Source: Rothia halotolerans (GTDB lineage: Bacteria > Actinomycetota > Actinomycetes > Actinomycetales > Micrococcaceae). From it: a stretch of 64,000 nt of DNA. Both the position numbers and the translations under genes were made by a program. Below the pieces are notes generated by a model. It was not told the origin of the DNA, did no database searches, and was given only the letters and a program-made list of their open reading frames with translations. How positions within the stretch are numbered: position 1 is the stretch's first letter; each line of letters opens with the position of its first letter. The stretch lies in contig NZ_NOIU01000001.1 in assembly GCF_004136635.1 (NCBI RefSeq), forward strand, positions 806,001-870,000. Reading direction: 5' to 3'. This document shows positions 51,240 through 62,447 of this stretch, piece after piece.

Positions 51240-52499
51240 ATGGCTCAGAACGCGAACGCATCCCAGCACACGCCCGCTTCCCTCCCCTGGACCGAGAAGC
51301 TGATCCGCATCCCCACCGTCAGCTACGAGTCCAACCTGGAGCTGATCGAGGTCCTCGAGGCCGAGTTCTCCCGCCACGGCGTCGAGAGCCACCGGAGCTA
51401 CTCCGAGGACGGCACGCGCGCCAACCTCTTCGCCACCGTCCCGGCCGCTGACGGCGGTACCGACGGCGGCGTGGTGATCTCCGGGCACACCGACGTCGTG
51501 CCCGTGGAGGGCCAGCCGTGGGAGACCGACCCCTTCGAACCGGTGGTCAAGGACGGCAGGCTCTACGGGCGCGGATCCGCGGACATGAAGGCCTACATCG
51601 GGGCCGCGATGTGGCTGCTGCCCCGGATCGCGGAGGCCGAGCTGGCCGAGCCCATCCACTTCGCCTTCTCCTACGACGAGGAGCCCGGCTGCCTCGGCGC
51701 GCCGCGGATGATCGAGGAGTTCGGTGCCCGCGGGATCCGCCCCGAGCACTGCGTGGTCGGCGAGCCCTCGCTCATGAACGTGATCCAGGCGCACAAGTCG
51801 CCACAGCGCGGCCGCGTGACCTTCCGCGGCGTCCCCAAGCACTCCTCGATGGCCGTGCACGGCGTCAACGCGGTGCACTACGCCGGGGAGTTCATCCACT
51901 TCTACAAGGGTCTCGCCGACGATTGGCGCGATCAGGGCCCCTACGACGAGGGCTTCGCGATCCCCCACACCACCGGCGGCGTGAACTTCGTCCGCGGCGG
52001 GATCGCCTACAACATCGTGGCCGAGGAGTGCGTGCTCGAGTACGACTTCCGGGCGATCGCCGCGACGCCGCCGCACAAGATCCGCGCCCGGATCGAGCGG
52101 TTCCTCTTCGAGGAGCTGGAGCCCGCCATGAAGCGGGAGGCCGAGCTGGTGCGCGGCCTCGGCGGGGCGGACGAGAAGGCGCTCGACGCCGTCGGCATCT
52201 CCCTGGAGATCCTGGCCGACGTCCCCGGCCTGAACACCTCCGACGACGACCCGGCGATCGCACTGGGCGAGGAGCTCGGCGGCCACCGCGGCGGCCCCGG
52301 TCCCGACGGCGCCCCGCTGCCCTCGCGCGTTCCCTACGGCACCGAGGGCGGCCAGTTCCAGGGCGCCGACCTGCACACGATCGTGTGCGGCCCCGGCGAC
52401 ATCGCCCAGGCGCACACCGCCAACGAGTGGATCGAGCTGTCCCAGATCGAGGCGTGCGAGGAGTTCCTCACGGCGCTGCTGGAGCGGGCGAAGGCGTAG
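51240..52499 (+). CDS. argE: Acetylornithine deacetylase (M20 family)
   Basis: Zinc-dependent hydrolase of 419 aa. GHTDVVP (H83, D85), GRGSADMK, the catalytic SYDEEPGCLGAP, VVGEPS, and the C-terminal metal His in DIAQAHTANEWIEL are the M20 set. The overall pattern, including TIPHTTGG-like FAIPHTTGGVNFVRGG, is that of ArgE, which releases acetate from N-acetylornithine in arginine synthesis. No other arg gene is nearby, so a related deacylase role is possible. The gene converges on the PPOX gene with a hairpin between. Confidence 0.85.
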   Translation: MAQNANASQHTPASLPWTEKLIRIPTVSYESNLELIEVLEAEFSRHGVESHRSYSEDGTRANLFATVPAADGGTDGGVVISGHTDVVPVEGQPWETDPFEPVVKDGRLYGRGSADMKAYIGAAMWLLPRIAEAELAEPIHFAFSYDEEPGCLGAPRMIEEFGARGIRPEHCVVGEPSLMNVIQAHKSPQRGRVTFRGVPKHSSMAVHGVNAVHYAGEFIHFYKGLADDWRDQGPYDEGFAIPHTTGGVNFVRGGIAYNIVAEECVLEYDFRAIAATPPHKIRARIERFLFEELEPAMKREAELVRGLGGADEKALDAVGISLEILADVPGLNTSDDDPAIALGEELGGHRGGPGPDGAPLPSRVPYGTEGGQFQGADLHTIVCGPGDIAQAHTANEWIELSQIEACEEFLTALLERAKA

Positions 52500-52504
52500 G
52501 GGGC

Positions 52505-52548
52505 GAGGCCGGCCGGCGAGGACTCTGCGGGTCCCCGGCCGGCGCCTC
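52505..52548. terminator. Hairpin between convergent argE and PPOX genes
   Basis: GAGGC and CGGCCGG on the left pair with CCGGCCG and GCCTC on the right (52505-52548) with small bulges and a loop of roughly 10 nt. It is a likely bidirectional terminator. Confidence 0.5.
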
Positions 52549-52557
52549 GGCATCCGG

Positions 52558-53034
52558 CTACAGCTCCGTGGTCCCGCTGCCGCCCTCGGGGCGCTGGCCG
52601 GTGACCTTGGACTTGACCAGCTCGGCGATCGAGGCGACCTTGCCGCCCGGCTGGCCCCAGAACTGCGCCGAGTCGCCGATCACGCGGATCAGGCCCAGGT
52701 TCGGGTCGTCCTTGCCGCCGTCGAACCACTTGGAGACGCCGTCGTTCCACAGCTCGTCGATCTTGGAGCGGTCCTCCTCGAAGACCGCGCGCCCCGAGAC
52801 CGAGAGCCATGAGCCGGCCTCCGTGAAGGCGAGGTTGACCTCCGGGTTGGTGCGCAGCTCGTCCGCCTGCTCGCCCTGCAGGCCGATGAAGAAGCGCACG
52901 TCGGCGTCGTCGGTGACCTCCTGGGGCGCCATCGGGTGGGAGTGCAGCTTGCCGTCGTGGGAGATGCACGTGAGCATCGCGAGGCCCTCGCCCCGCATGA
53001 TCTCGACGACCTTCTCCTGTGTCAGCTCCGTCAT
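52558..53034 (-). CDS. Pyridoxamine 5'-phosphate oxidase-like general stress protein
   Basis: Split-barrel flavin-binding protein of 158 aa, similar to general stress protein 26. LAMLTCISHDGKLHSHPMAP, VRFFIGLQGEQADELRTNPE, NLAFTEAGSWLSVSGRAVF and the end block IRVIGDSAQFWGQPGGKV match that group. It probably binds FMN or F420; true pyridoxine oxidation is unlikely for such short proteins. GAGGAGG precedes ATG 53034. Confidence 0.85.
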   Translation of the reverse strand: MTELTQEKVVEIMRGEGLAMLTCISHDGKLHSHPMAPQEVTDDADVRFFIGLQGEQADELRTNPEVNLAFTEAGSWLSVSGRAVFEEDRSKIDELWNDGVSKWFDGGKDDPNLGLIRVIGDSAQFWGQPGGKVASIAELVKSKVTGQRPEGGSGTTEL

Positions 53035-53175
53035 GGTTCCTCCTCGTGGTCGGGATTGTCTGTGACGCCAGTCAACCCGACGGCGCGGCGGAGGGGAACG
53101 CCTTCGGCTCTCGGCGAGATATGTGGTCGTCAGAGGATTCGTTCACGGACGCTCAGGCCACGAGATGCGGAACCC

Positions 53176-54852
53176 TCATCGACCCGCCACATCCTCCGCG
53201 AACATCTCACTGGGATGGAGATCGAATTCTGGAAGGTGGTACTCCTGGCCATCGACCCGCAGATGCAGCACTCCCATCTCAGAGTGCTCCTCAACGGTAC
53301 GAGGCTGTCCTGCCGAAAGGGCGATCGAACCCCGGAATTCGTGACCGCCATCCCTGCTCGCGACGACCTGCGACGTCGGCACAACCTTCCCGCTCGCAGG
53401 AGAGTTCAGGGCGGACGGCCATTTCGATTTCGTGTTCCCCTGAATGATCTTCACATCCGCGTCATATAAATATTTCAAGTTGAGGGAGGCCCCGGCTCGG
53501 CTGAGCATGTACTCATTCGACCCCATCGCTTCGATCGCCACGTCCTGATGGAGGTTGAACCTTTCAAACCAGCGTTCATCCGAACGGTCGGATCGCCCAT
53601 GATCTCGAATCAAAGTCAAACCTTCAGCGGGAAGATAGTACACGGTACGTCGCAGGATCGCACCTTCATAACCCGCGTTATAACCAGAGGCAACGGTGAA
53701 CGATTTCGAATCGAGGAAATGGTCGGTGGCTATCTTTCGGGTTATTTTATTATCAGGCGTCTTGATGTAACCACGATTGAGGGAGAAGGAGGAGTGCGCC
53801 TTGCTGGAGACCACGTATCGCCGAAATTTGTTGTTCCCGTAATTATATTTTCCGGCATCGACAAAAAAGTCGACACCGCCGCTTGACAGGATGACGCTCA
53901 AATCATCGGAATGCTTGTGGGCAGTCTGCGAAAATCCGGATATGAAGGCCAGGTAAAACCCGCTGTCCTTGTGCTTCATGACGCTTGTCCCCGAGAGCTC
54001 GTCATGGAAGTTGCCCCAGAGGATTCGAGGTGACGATATGCCGCTCGAGCTGTCACCCAGGGCTGGAAGCTTCCGATCGGGCTTCGCGATAATCGCCGGA
54101 TACCGATCGATATTGTCCAAGGACTCGACTATATCGCCGCCGAGCGTGGCCCCGTTTTCGCCGAGATACTCCTCTAGCGACCGGAACATCCCCGAGACCA
54201 TCCGATGATATTCGGGGGAGTTCTCCTGGTGAACCCCACGTGGGCTGAAAGTCTGCCAGAAAATCGACCGAACCCGCCCGAGACCATTGAGCACGTAGCT
54301 CTCGTTTCCCAAAACGAATCCGGAGCAGATCAAGGCCCAGTCAACCATGATGCCATGGTTATTCATGCGGTGGTTCTCATCGAGCATGAGCAACTCGGCG
54401 TGCTGGCGGATCGACTGCGCAATTCGCTCTTCGTCGATCGCCACTTCCGCCAACCGGCACACGTACGCATAGTAGATCAAGGTACGCACGCGCGACGCAA
54501 TGGCGTGATCATACCAAGTCATCGCCACTGAATTACCGTCATCAACATATTCGAGCCAACTGAAAACAAGCTCAGTCGCCTTATCCACGAATTCAACATC
54601 CCCTGAACGCTGATACTCGTTCAGCAGCTCGTTAACAACACGCAGGTTCTGCAAATATAGTTGATAGGTTGTCGTCAGACCCGGCTCTTCGTGCCCCCAA
54701 TCGAATGACTCGCCGAACTCCACTTGGGGGTATCCGGGGAACGGGATAATAAAACCATCCATTGCTTTCTTGGCAACGGGCCCTGTATGGCGGCTCGTCT
54801 CGACCGACGGTGAAACCGTCTGCTCCGTCAGATTCGGGAACAGGTCATCCAT
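53176..54852 (-). CDS. Heparinase II/III-like polysaccharide lyase
   Basis: Protein of 558 aa. The first 300 residues are an alpha-helical toroid-like domain (YQLYLQNLRVVNELLNEYQR, MNNHGIMVDWAL, QENSPEYHRMVSGMF). The second half is the beta-sandwich heparinase II/III domain with the key TAHKHSDDLSVILSSGG and DFFVDAGKYNY blocks. No signal peptide is seen, so it may act on cytoplasmic or released glycans, or be exported otherwise. Its base composition is strikingly low (bases 53701-53760 are 43% G+C by direct count) in a genome otherwise near 70%, a sign of recent transfer. It stands alone 3 kb from the glycan locus. Confidence 0.82.
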   Translation of the reverse strand: MDDLFPNLTEQTVSPSVETSRHTGPVAKKAMDGFIIPFPGYPQVEFGESFDWGHEEPGLTTTYQLYLQNLRVVNELLNEYQRSGDVEFVDKATELVFSWLEYVDDGNSVAMTWYDHAIASRVRTLIYYAYVCRLAEVAIDEERIAQSIRQHAELLMLDENHRMNNHGIMVDWALICSGFVLGNESYVLNGLGRVRSIFWQTFSPRGVHQENSPEYHRMVSGMFRSLEEYLGENGATLGGDIVESLDNIDRYPAIIAKPDRKLPALGDSSSGISSPRILWGNFHDELSGTSVMKHKDSGFYLAFISGFSQTAHKHSDDLSVILSSGGVDFFVDAGKYNYGNNKFRRYVVSSKAHSSFSLNRGYIKTPDNKITRKIATDHFLDSKSFTVASGYNAGYEGAILRRTVYYLPAEGLTLIRDHGRSDRSDERWFERFNLHQDVAIEAMGSNEYMLSRAGASLNLKYLYDADVKIIQGNTKSKWPSALNSPASGKVVPTSQVVASRDGGHEFRGSIALSAGQPRTVEEHSEMGVLHLRVDGQEYHLPEFDLHPSEMFAEDVAGR

Positions 54853-55190
54853 GTCGCACCTTTCAGATCTTTCAGGCCAGCGATACAGGATAATACCTAG
54901 CCTCGAGAGGGAAGAATTATTTTTAGGTTGTCACAGCCTATCAGACTTAGCATCACTGGATACGCAAATTGTCAACGGGCCAGTGGGGATGTGGGTCGTC
55001 TGAAACCAGGGTCATATGAGGGCTTGCAGGCTGAGGAGAGGAACGGGACGACGAATGTGGGCGGAGCGCCTCTAGCGCTTACCGGCAGTCATCAACGGGA
55101 GTGAAGCGGCGCCTGCTGGGTGCGGCCCCACACTGCTCAGCATGTCGAAGCAGAGGGGCAGCACGCGATCGAGGTCATGAGACGTGCCGG
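54853..55190. other. Intergenic region with AT-rich promoter stretch
   Basis: No gene is seen. Bases 54890-54970 are AT-rich and contain the dyad at 54924-54940, probably the control region of the leftward heparinase-like gene. The rest, to thiE, has no notable feature. Confidence 0.45.
54924..54940. promoter_or_regulatory. Inverted repeat upstream of the heparinase-like gene
   Basis: TAGGTTGT-C-ACAGCCTA, 8-bp arms with one mismatch, about 75-90 nt upstream of the start. It is a candidate repressor site, faintly similar to a DtxR/IdeR box. Confidence 0.4.
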
Positions 55191-56057
55191 TCAGATGATC
55201 GGCAGGACCTCGCGCAGGGCACGGACGGCACCCTCCGGGTCCGCCGCCTCGGTGATCGCCCGCACGACGACGACGCGGCCCGCCCCGGCGTCGACCACCG
55301 GGCCGACGGTCTCGGCGTCCACCCCGCCGATCGCGAAGAACGGCTTGCCGGCCGTCGTCGTCGAGCCCTTGTCCGTGGTGGGGCCCATGCCGCCGACCTC
55401 GCCGTGCACCATGACCCCGCGCGCGGTCACCTGCGCCGCGAAGGCGGGCAGGTCCAGGCCGACGGCCGCGCGGCCCGGCTTGGTGGGGGTCTCCCAGACG
55501 GGCCCGGTGCAGAAGTAGTCGGTCTCCGGGTCCTGCGCCGCGACGCTGACCTGGTCGCGGTCGTGGCAGGAGCGGCCCAGCACCACGTCGGGTCCCAGCA
55601 GCTGCCTGGCCTGGGCGGAGGTCAGGTCGGTCTGGCCGACGTGGAACACGTCCGCTCCCGCCAGCAGCGCGACGTCGGCCCGGTCGTTGGCCGCGAAGAG
55701 CCCGCCGTGGCGCCTCGCCGCCTCGCCCAGCAATCGCAGCGCCTCGAGCTCCGCCTGCACCGAGACCTTCTTGTCCCGGACCTGGACGATGTCGACGCCG
55801 CCGCGGAAGCAGGCCTCGAAGAACCGTTCCAGCGCCTCGGCGTCGAGCACCTCCACGGTCTCCCCGTCCGAGGGATCGAGGAGGTACCGCTGCAGGTCGG
55901 TGCAGAGGTACAGGCGCGCCTCCTGCAGCCGACGACGGCGCCACGCCCCGTCGCGGGCGGGGAGAGGGGAGGCCTCCTCCGGGGCTCCGAGTGACTGTTC
56001 GGCGCTGGAGGCGAGTGGCTGCTCGTCGTACGGCTGCTGGCCGGATGATGGAGTCAT
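55191..56057 (-). CDS. thiE: Thiamine-phosphate synthase
   Basis: Enzyme of about 288 aa coupling the pyrimidine and thiazole halves of thiamine. TIM-barrel motifs: [65 protein letters not shown] and [11 protein letters not shown]. About 50 N-terminal residues are extra compared with the usual length near 220. TACTGT lies 7 nt before ATG 56057, so the transcript is probably leaderless and not under the riboswitch. It is divergent from the riboswitch-led thiOSGF operon. Confidence 0.92.
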   Translation of the reverse strand: MTPSSGQQPYDEQPLASSAEQSLGAPEEASPLPARDGAWRRRRLQEARLYLCTDLQRYLLDPSDGETVEVLDAEALERFFEACFRGGVDIVQVRDKKVSVQAELEALRLLGEAARRHGGLFAANDRADVALLAGADVFHVGQTDLTSAQARQLLGPDVVLGRSCHDRDQVSVAAQDPETDYFCTGPVWETPTKPGRAAVGLDLPAFAAQVTARGVMVHGEVGGMGPTTDKGSTTTAGKPFFAIGGVDAETVGPVVDAGAGRVVVVRAITEAADPEGAVRALREVLPII

Positions 56058-56064
56058 GGTGCCC

Positions 56065-56070
56065 ACAGTA
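56065..56070 (-). promoter_or_regulatory. Likely -10 box of leaderless thiE
   Basis: On the minus strand TACTGT ends 7 nt before the thiE ATG, the same geometry as upstream of argE. Confidence 0.5.
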
Positions 56071-56118
56071 GATCACGCGCGCTTCAAGAGGGTGATGCAT
56101 CCCACGCCCATTCTTCCG

Positions 56119-56124
56119 TACACT
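56119..56124 (+). promoter_or_regulatory. Likely -10 box of the thi operon
   Basis: TACACT lies about 10 nt before the riboswitch start, so transcription would begin right at the aptamer. Confidence 0.5.
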
Positions 56125-56129
56125 GGGGA

Positions 56130-56216
56130 GCACACGTGGGAGTCCGGGCAGGCCGGGCTGAGAGGGCGAAGCCGCCGACCATCAGAACTCGATGCGGGTC
56201 ATGCCGCCGTGAGGAG
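56130..56216 (+). ncRNA. TPP riboswitch (THI element)
   Basis: The conserved blocks are in order: GGGAG, the CCGGGCTGAGAGGGC core with CTGAGAG, a GAAG-loop hairpin (GGC-GAAG-GCC-like), ACCATCAGAACTCGATGCGG, and GTCATGCCGCCGTGAGGA. These are the pyrimidine- and pyrophosphate-sensing sites of the thiamine pyrophosphate aptamer. The 3' end contains the GAGGAG ribosome site of thiO, so ligand binding could block translation directly. Confidence 0.93.
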
Positions 56217-56225
56217 ATGAATTCA

Positions 56226-57545
56226 GTGCATATCGCCGTGGTGGGCGCCGGGATCGTCGGCGTGCAGACCGCGTGGCAGCTGCGCCGGCGCGGCCACCGG
56301 GTCGTCGTCGTCAGCCCGGACGTCGGGGAGGGGGCCAGCTGGGCCGCGGCCGGGATGCTCGCCCCGGTCAGCGAGGTGCAGTTCGGCCAGGAGCGCCTCT
56401 ACCCCTTGATGATGCGCGCGCGGGAGGAGTACCCCGCCCTGATCGAGGACCTCGAGCGCGCGACGACGCGCCCGCACGGCTACCGGGAGAACGGGATGGT
56501 GCTGCTGGGCTGGGACGCCGCGGACCGGCGCGCCCTGGACGACCGCGCGGCGGTCCAGCGCGGCCACGGCATGGAGGTCCGCGAGCTGACCGGCCGCGGG
56601 CTGCGCCGCGCCGAGCCCGCCCTGAACCCCCGTCTGGCAGGCGGATACGCGGCACCGGAGGACCAGCAGGTGGACCCTCGGCTGCTGATCGGGGCGCTGA
56701 CCGACGCGCTCGGCCGCGAGCTCGACCCGGCTGCGTTCCCCGAGGCGGGACCGCCCGCCGAGTGGGTGCGCGGGAAGGTCACCCGGATCGACGCCGAGGG
56801 CGAGCGGTGGAGGCTCACGGTCTCCGCCGGCGGTGACGAGCCGCCGCCTCGGGGCGACGAGTCGTCACCCCCAGGTGACGAGTCGACGCTGGCCGGTGAC
56901 GAGTCGTCACCCACCGGCGACGACTCGTCGCTCACCGCCGACCGCGTCCTGGTCGCGGCCGGCCTCTCCCACGGCGAGATCGCCGGCGTCACCGAGCGGC
57001 TCCCCCTCGACCTGCGCCCCGTCCACGGCGACGTCCTGCGCCTGCGGCTCACCCCCGGCCAGCTGCTGCCCGGGGAGGCCCACCTGATCGGCGCCACCGT
57101 CCGGGCGACCGTGCGCGGCCGCCAGGTCTACCTCGTGCCGCGCGAGGACGGCGGCCTGGTCGTCGGCGCGAGCGTGCGGGAGGACGGCCTGGCCGGCGTC
57201 AGCGCCGGCGGGGTCCAGGAGCTGCTGGACGACGCCGTCGCCGTCCTCCCCGCCGTCAAGGACATGGAGCTCGTGGAAATGACCGCCCGCGCCCGCCCCG
57301 GCACGCCGGACGACGTCCCCTGCCTCGGCCGCGTTCCGGGTGCCGAGGGCGTGGTGGTCTCCACCGGGTACTCCCGGCACGGGATCCTCCTCGCCCCGCT
57401 CGGCGCGCGCCTGGCCGCCGAGCTGCTCACCGACCACCCCCTCGGGGACCGCGACGCCGCGCTGCTGGCCGGCATGGACCCCGCCCGCTTCACCTCGGCC
57501 CAGGCCGCACCCTCGACCCCCTCCCTGGAAGGAGCCCCCGCATGA
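56226..57545 (+). CDS. thiO: Glycine oxidase ThiO
   Basis: FAD enzyme of about 439 aa that oxidises glycine to the imine used for the thiazole ring. The start HIAVVGAGIVGVQTAWQL is the FAD fold, followed by GASWAAAGMLAPVSEVQFG, GGYAAPEDQQVDPRLLIGAL, PVHGDVLRLRL, and the end STGYSRHGILLAPLGARLAA. A block of five 7-residue repeats (GDESSPx type) interrupts the middle. GTG 56226 was chosen because GAGGAG lies 9 nt upstream; ATG 56217 directly abuts that site. It follows the TPP riboswitch and overlaps thiS by ATGA. Confidence 0.88.
   Translation: MHIAVVGAGIVGVQTAWQLRRRGHRVVVVSPDVGEGASWAAAGMLAPVSEVQFGQERLYPLMMRAREEYPALIEDLERATTRPHGYRENGMVLLGWDAADRRALDDRAAVQRGHGMEVRELTGRGLRRAEPALNPRLAGGYAAPEDQQVDPRLLIGALTDALGRELDPAAFPEAGPPAEWVRGKVTRIDAEGERWRLTVSAGGDEPPPRGDESSPPGDESTLAGDESSPTGDDSSLTADRVLVAAGLSHGEIAGVTERLPLDLRPVHGDVLRLRLTPGQLLPGEAHLIGATVRATVRGRQVYLVPREDGGLVVGASVREDGLAGVSAGGVQELLDDAVAVLPAVKDMELVEMTARARPGTPDDVPCLGRVPGAEGVVVSTGYSRHGILLAPLGARLAAELLTDHPLGDRDAALLAGMDPARFTSAQAAPSTPSLEGAPA
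56832..56936 (+). repeat. 21-bp tandem repeat, five units, inside thiO
   Basis: Units start at 56832, 56853, 56874, 56895 and 56916 and encode GDEPPPR, GDESSPP, GDESTLA, GDESSPT and GDDSSLT. The DNA core GGTGACGAGTCGTCACC is nearly palindromic. The length is a multiple of 3, so the frame is kept. Confidence 0.9.
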
Positions 57546-57780
57546 TCACCGTGTCCGTCAACGGGAAAACCGTGGAATTACAAGAAGACGCGACCATCGT
57601 GGACGCCGTCGCCAGCACCCTCGAGCGCGAGCTCACGCCCGAGGGCAGGCCCGCCGACGGCGGCCGGCTCGGCGTAGCCGTCTCCCTCGCCGACGCCGTG
57701 GTGCCGCGCAGCGCCTGGCAGAGCACCGTGCTCGCGCCCGGCGCCGAGCTCGAGCTCGTCACGGCGGTGCAGGGCGGCTG

Positions 57781-57781
<1 letters not shown>
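57542..57781 (+). CDS. thiS: Sulfur carrier protein ThiS
   Basis: Ubiquitin-like carrier of 79 aa that brings sulfur to ThiG. It starts MITVSVNGKTVELQEDATIV and ends QGG, the diglycine tail activated by ThiF. The middle (AVSLADAVVPRSAWQ) matches the family. It overlaps thiO by ATGA. Confidence 0.92.
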
Positions 57782-60093
<2,312 letters not shown>

Positions 60094-60251
60094 ACGTCAC
60101 GGGGTGGGGCCCCGCGCGGCCGGACGTCGCGAGGTCGGGCGCCGCCGCGTGAAGTCCCGCCGGCTCTCGCCCGGGCCCGTCCGGCCCCTCCGGCCGGGCC
60201 CGGCACGCCTGATCCGACGAGGCGCGCCGCTCGAGGAGGGCGCGAGGTCGC

Positions 60252-60971
60252 CTACTGCGAGAGCTCGAGCTCGATCCGGTCCAGCAGGGTCTCCAGCGAG
60301 GACTCGAACTCCTCCTCGCCGTGGTCCTCGCTCAGGGCGTCCCGCAGCCGGTACACCTCGCTCTCCCGGCTGAGATCGGTGTTGCCGTCGCCGTGGGGGA
60401 TCTGCGCGTCGCCTTCGTCGAGGGGGTCCTCCACCGGGCCCGTACCCCCGCCGCGCGCGGCGGCGTCGAGCAGGAGGTGGCCCAGCAGGAAGCTGGTGAA
60501 CGAGCGGTAGGCGCCCACCTTCTGCGCGTCGGTGAAGCCGAAGTCCCCCAGCGTCGTCAGGAAGTTCTCCACCACCTCCAGGCTGCGCAGGGGCGGGCGC
60601 AGCCACGGCGCGGCCGGATGGCGGGTCGCGATGAGGGGGAAGGCCCGGGGGTGCGCGAGGGCGAGATCCCGCACGCTGTGCGCGAGGTTCTGCAGATACC
60701 CCTGCCAGCTGCCGGTGATCGAGCCGTCGAGCTGGTCCATCAGCCCCTCCAGCAGCCGCACCACCACGGCCTCGAGCAGCTCCTCGCGGCCGGTGACGTA
60801 GCGGTAGAGGGACATGGCCTCGACGCCGAGCTCCTTGCCGAGCCCGCGCATCGTCAGCAGGTGGGGGCCCTCGGCGTCGATCATCTGCAGCGCGGCGTCG
60901 ATCACCTGGTCGCGATCCAGCCCGCGCGCGCTCGTCCGGTGGCCCTTCCGCTTCGTCGTCTCACTGTCCAT
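60252..60971 (-). CDS. TetR family transcriptional regulator
   Basis: Regulator of 239 aa. The helix-turn-helix RGLGKELGVEAMSLYRYVTG and the TetR_C_1-type C-terminal domain (TRHPAAPWLRPPLRSLEVVE, FLLGHLLLDAA) belong to the TetR class that includes drug-responsive repressors. It is divergent from yihY. A palindromic motif at 61022-61034 lies between them. Matching motifs occur twice near the right edge of the window. Confidence 0.88.
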   Translation of the reverse strand: MDSETTKRKGHRTSARGLDRDQVIDAALQMIDAEGPHLLTMRGLGKELGVEAMSLYRYVTGREELLEAVVVRLLEGLMDQLDGSITGSWQGYLQNLAHSVRDLALAHPRAFPLIATRHPAAPWLRPPLRSLEVVENFLTTLGDFGFTDAQKVGAYRSFTSFLLGHLLLDAAARGGGTGPVEDPLDEGDAQIPHGDGNTDLSRESEVYRLRDALSEDHGEEEFESSLETLLDRIELELSQ

Positions 60972-61021
60972 GCCACCCAGTTTCCGATTTTCGTCCGGCG
61001 AGCGCCAGTGGACGCTCAGCC

Positions 61022-61034
61022 TTACGTTGTTAGT
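61022..61034. promoter_or_regulatory. Candidate TetR operator, copy 1
   Basis: TTACGTTGTTAGT; on the minus strand CTAACAACGTAAGG. The core ACAACGTA is shared with the sites at 63765 and 63900. It lies between the tetR-type gene and yihY. Confidence 0.55.
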
Positions 61035-61156
61035 CTTGAGGAGGAGCGTCATCCGAGCTCGGCCCCTCGCGCCGAGCCGGAGCGGCCCGGTCCGGGCCGC
61101 GGGCGCTCCCCCGCCCGGCGCCGCACGGCGGGCGCACCCGAGGAGAGGAACGACCC

Positions 61157-62347
61157 GTGACACGATCCACCACCCGCGGAACGGAGGATCCGGCCCAGGC
61201 GCCGGCCCCGGAGGACGACCGCAAACCCGACACGCCGACCGAGCTGACGACCCGCTCCTGGAAGTACGTGCTGCGAACCACCGTGCGGGAGTTCTCGGCG
61301 GACAAATGCTCAGACCTCGCGGCCAGCCTCACGTACCGCACCGTCTTCTCGATGTTCCCCGCGCTCATCGCGCTCGTGTCCATCCTGAGCCTGTTCGGCC
61401 AGAGCGGCTCGGCCGTGACCGGCATCCTGGACGAGGCGGAGGGCATCGTCCCGGCGGACGCCTGGTCCACGGTGAAGCCGGCGCTCGAGGCCGTGCTGAC
61501 CGCGCCCGCCGCCGGGCTGGGACTCGTCCTCGGCCTGCTCACGGCGCTGTGGTCGGCGTCGAGCTACGTCAAGGCCTTCGGGCGGGCCATGAACACCATC
61601 CACGACGTCCCCGAGGGCCGGGGGCCCATCAAGCTCAACCTGCAGCAGTACCTGCTGACGGCGCTGATCCTGGTGCTGGGCGCCGTGGCGCTCATGGTCT
61701 TCGTGCTCTCCGGGCCCGTCGCCGAGGCGGTGGGGAGCGCCATCGGGCTGGGAGAGGTCGCGCTGACCGTGTGGGGCATCGCCAAGTGGGTGATCCTGGC
61801 CGGCGTCGTCGTGCTGGTCGTCGCCCTGATGTACTACGCGACGCCCAACGTGAAGCAGCCCAAGTTCCGGTGGATGAGCATCGGCGCGCTGATCGCCATC
61901 GTCGTCGCCGTCCTGGCGAGCCTGGGCTTCTTCTTCTACGTCGCCAACTTCGGCAGCTACAACGCCACGTACGGCGCCCTGGCCGGCGTGATCATCATGC
62001 TGCTGTGGCTGTACATCCTCAACGTGATCCTGCTGTTCGGCGCCGAGGTCGACGCCGAGGTCGAGCGGGGGCGTGAGCTGCAGGCCGGGATCCCGGCCGA
62101 GGAGGAGCTGCAGCTGCCGGCGCGCGACACCAAGGCCAGCGACAAGCGCGAGCGGAAGTACGAGGAGGACGTGGAGCGGGCGCGCTCGCTGCGGATGAGC
62201 GCGGGGGAGGACGACTCCCCCACCGCCGACGACGCCGAGGCGCACGCTGTCGAGGAGGATCGCACCGCCCGGGACGCTGAGGACGGTTCCAACGCCCCCG
62301 GCGGGGAGGACGGCGCCGGTGGCGGGTCCTCGGCCCGCCGGGACTGA
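61157..62347 (+). CDS. YihY/BrkB family membrane protein
   Basis: Integral membrane protein of 396 aa with six helices. Family blocks: LAASLTYRTVFSMFPALIAL, ALWSASSYVKAFGRAMNTIH, LMYYATPNVKQPKFRWMSIG, and SYNATYGALAGVIIMLLWLY with the ending LFGAEVDAEVER. The molecular role is unresolved; envelope or transport functions have been proposed. A charged tail of about 85 residues follows. The GTG start at 61157 has GAGGAG upstream. It is divergent from the TetR gene and probably controlled by it. Confidence 0.88.
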   Translation: MTRSTTRGTEDPAQAPAPEDDRKPDTPTELTTRSWKYVLRTTVREFSADKCSDLAASLTYRTVFSMFPALIALVSILSLFGQSGSAVTGILDEAEGIVPADAWSTVKPALEAVLTAPAAGLGLVLGLLTALWSASSYVKAFGRAMNTIHDVPEGRGPIKLNLQQYLLTALILVLGAVALMVFVLSGPVAEAVGSAIGLGEVALTVWGIAKWVILAGVVVLVVALMYYATPNVKQPKFRWMSIGALIAIVVAVLASLGFFFYVANFGSYNATYGALAGVIIMLLWLYILNVILLFGAEVDAEVERGRELQAGIPAEEELQLPARDTKASDKRERKYEEDVERARSLRMSAGEDDSPTADDAEAHAVEEDRTARDAEDGSNAPGGEDGAGGGSSARRD

Positions 62348-62367
62348 GTCCCTTCCGCGCGACGGGG

Positions 62368-62402
62368 AACGCTCCCGGGTCCGATGGGACCCGGGAGCGT
62401 TT
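62368..62402. terminator. Terminator between yihY and the DUF4235 gene
   Basis: Perfect 15-bp stem (arm AACGCTCCCGGGTCC, 62368-62382 with 62387-62401), GATG loop and TTT at the end. It separates two convergent genes. Confidence 0.85.
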
Positions 62403-62447
62403 CTGGTTTCCGGTGGGGGCGCCGGCGGAACGGCGTCGGCGGCCGAC

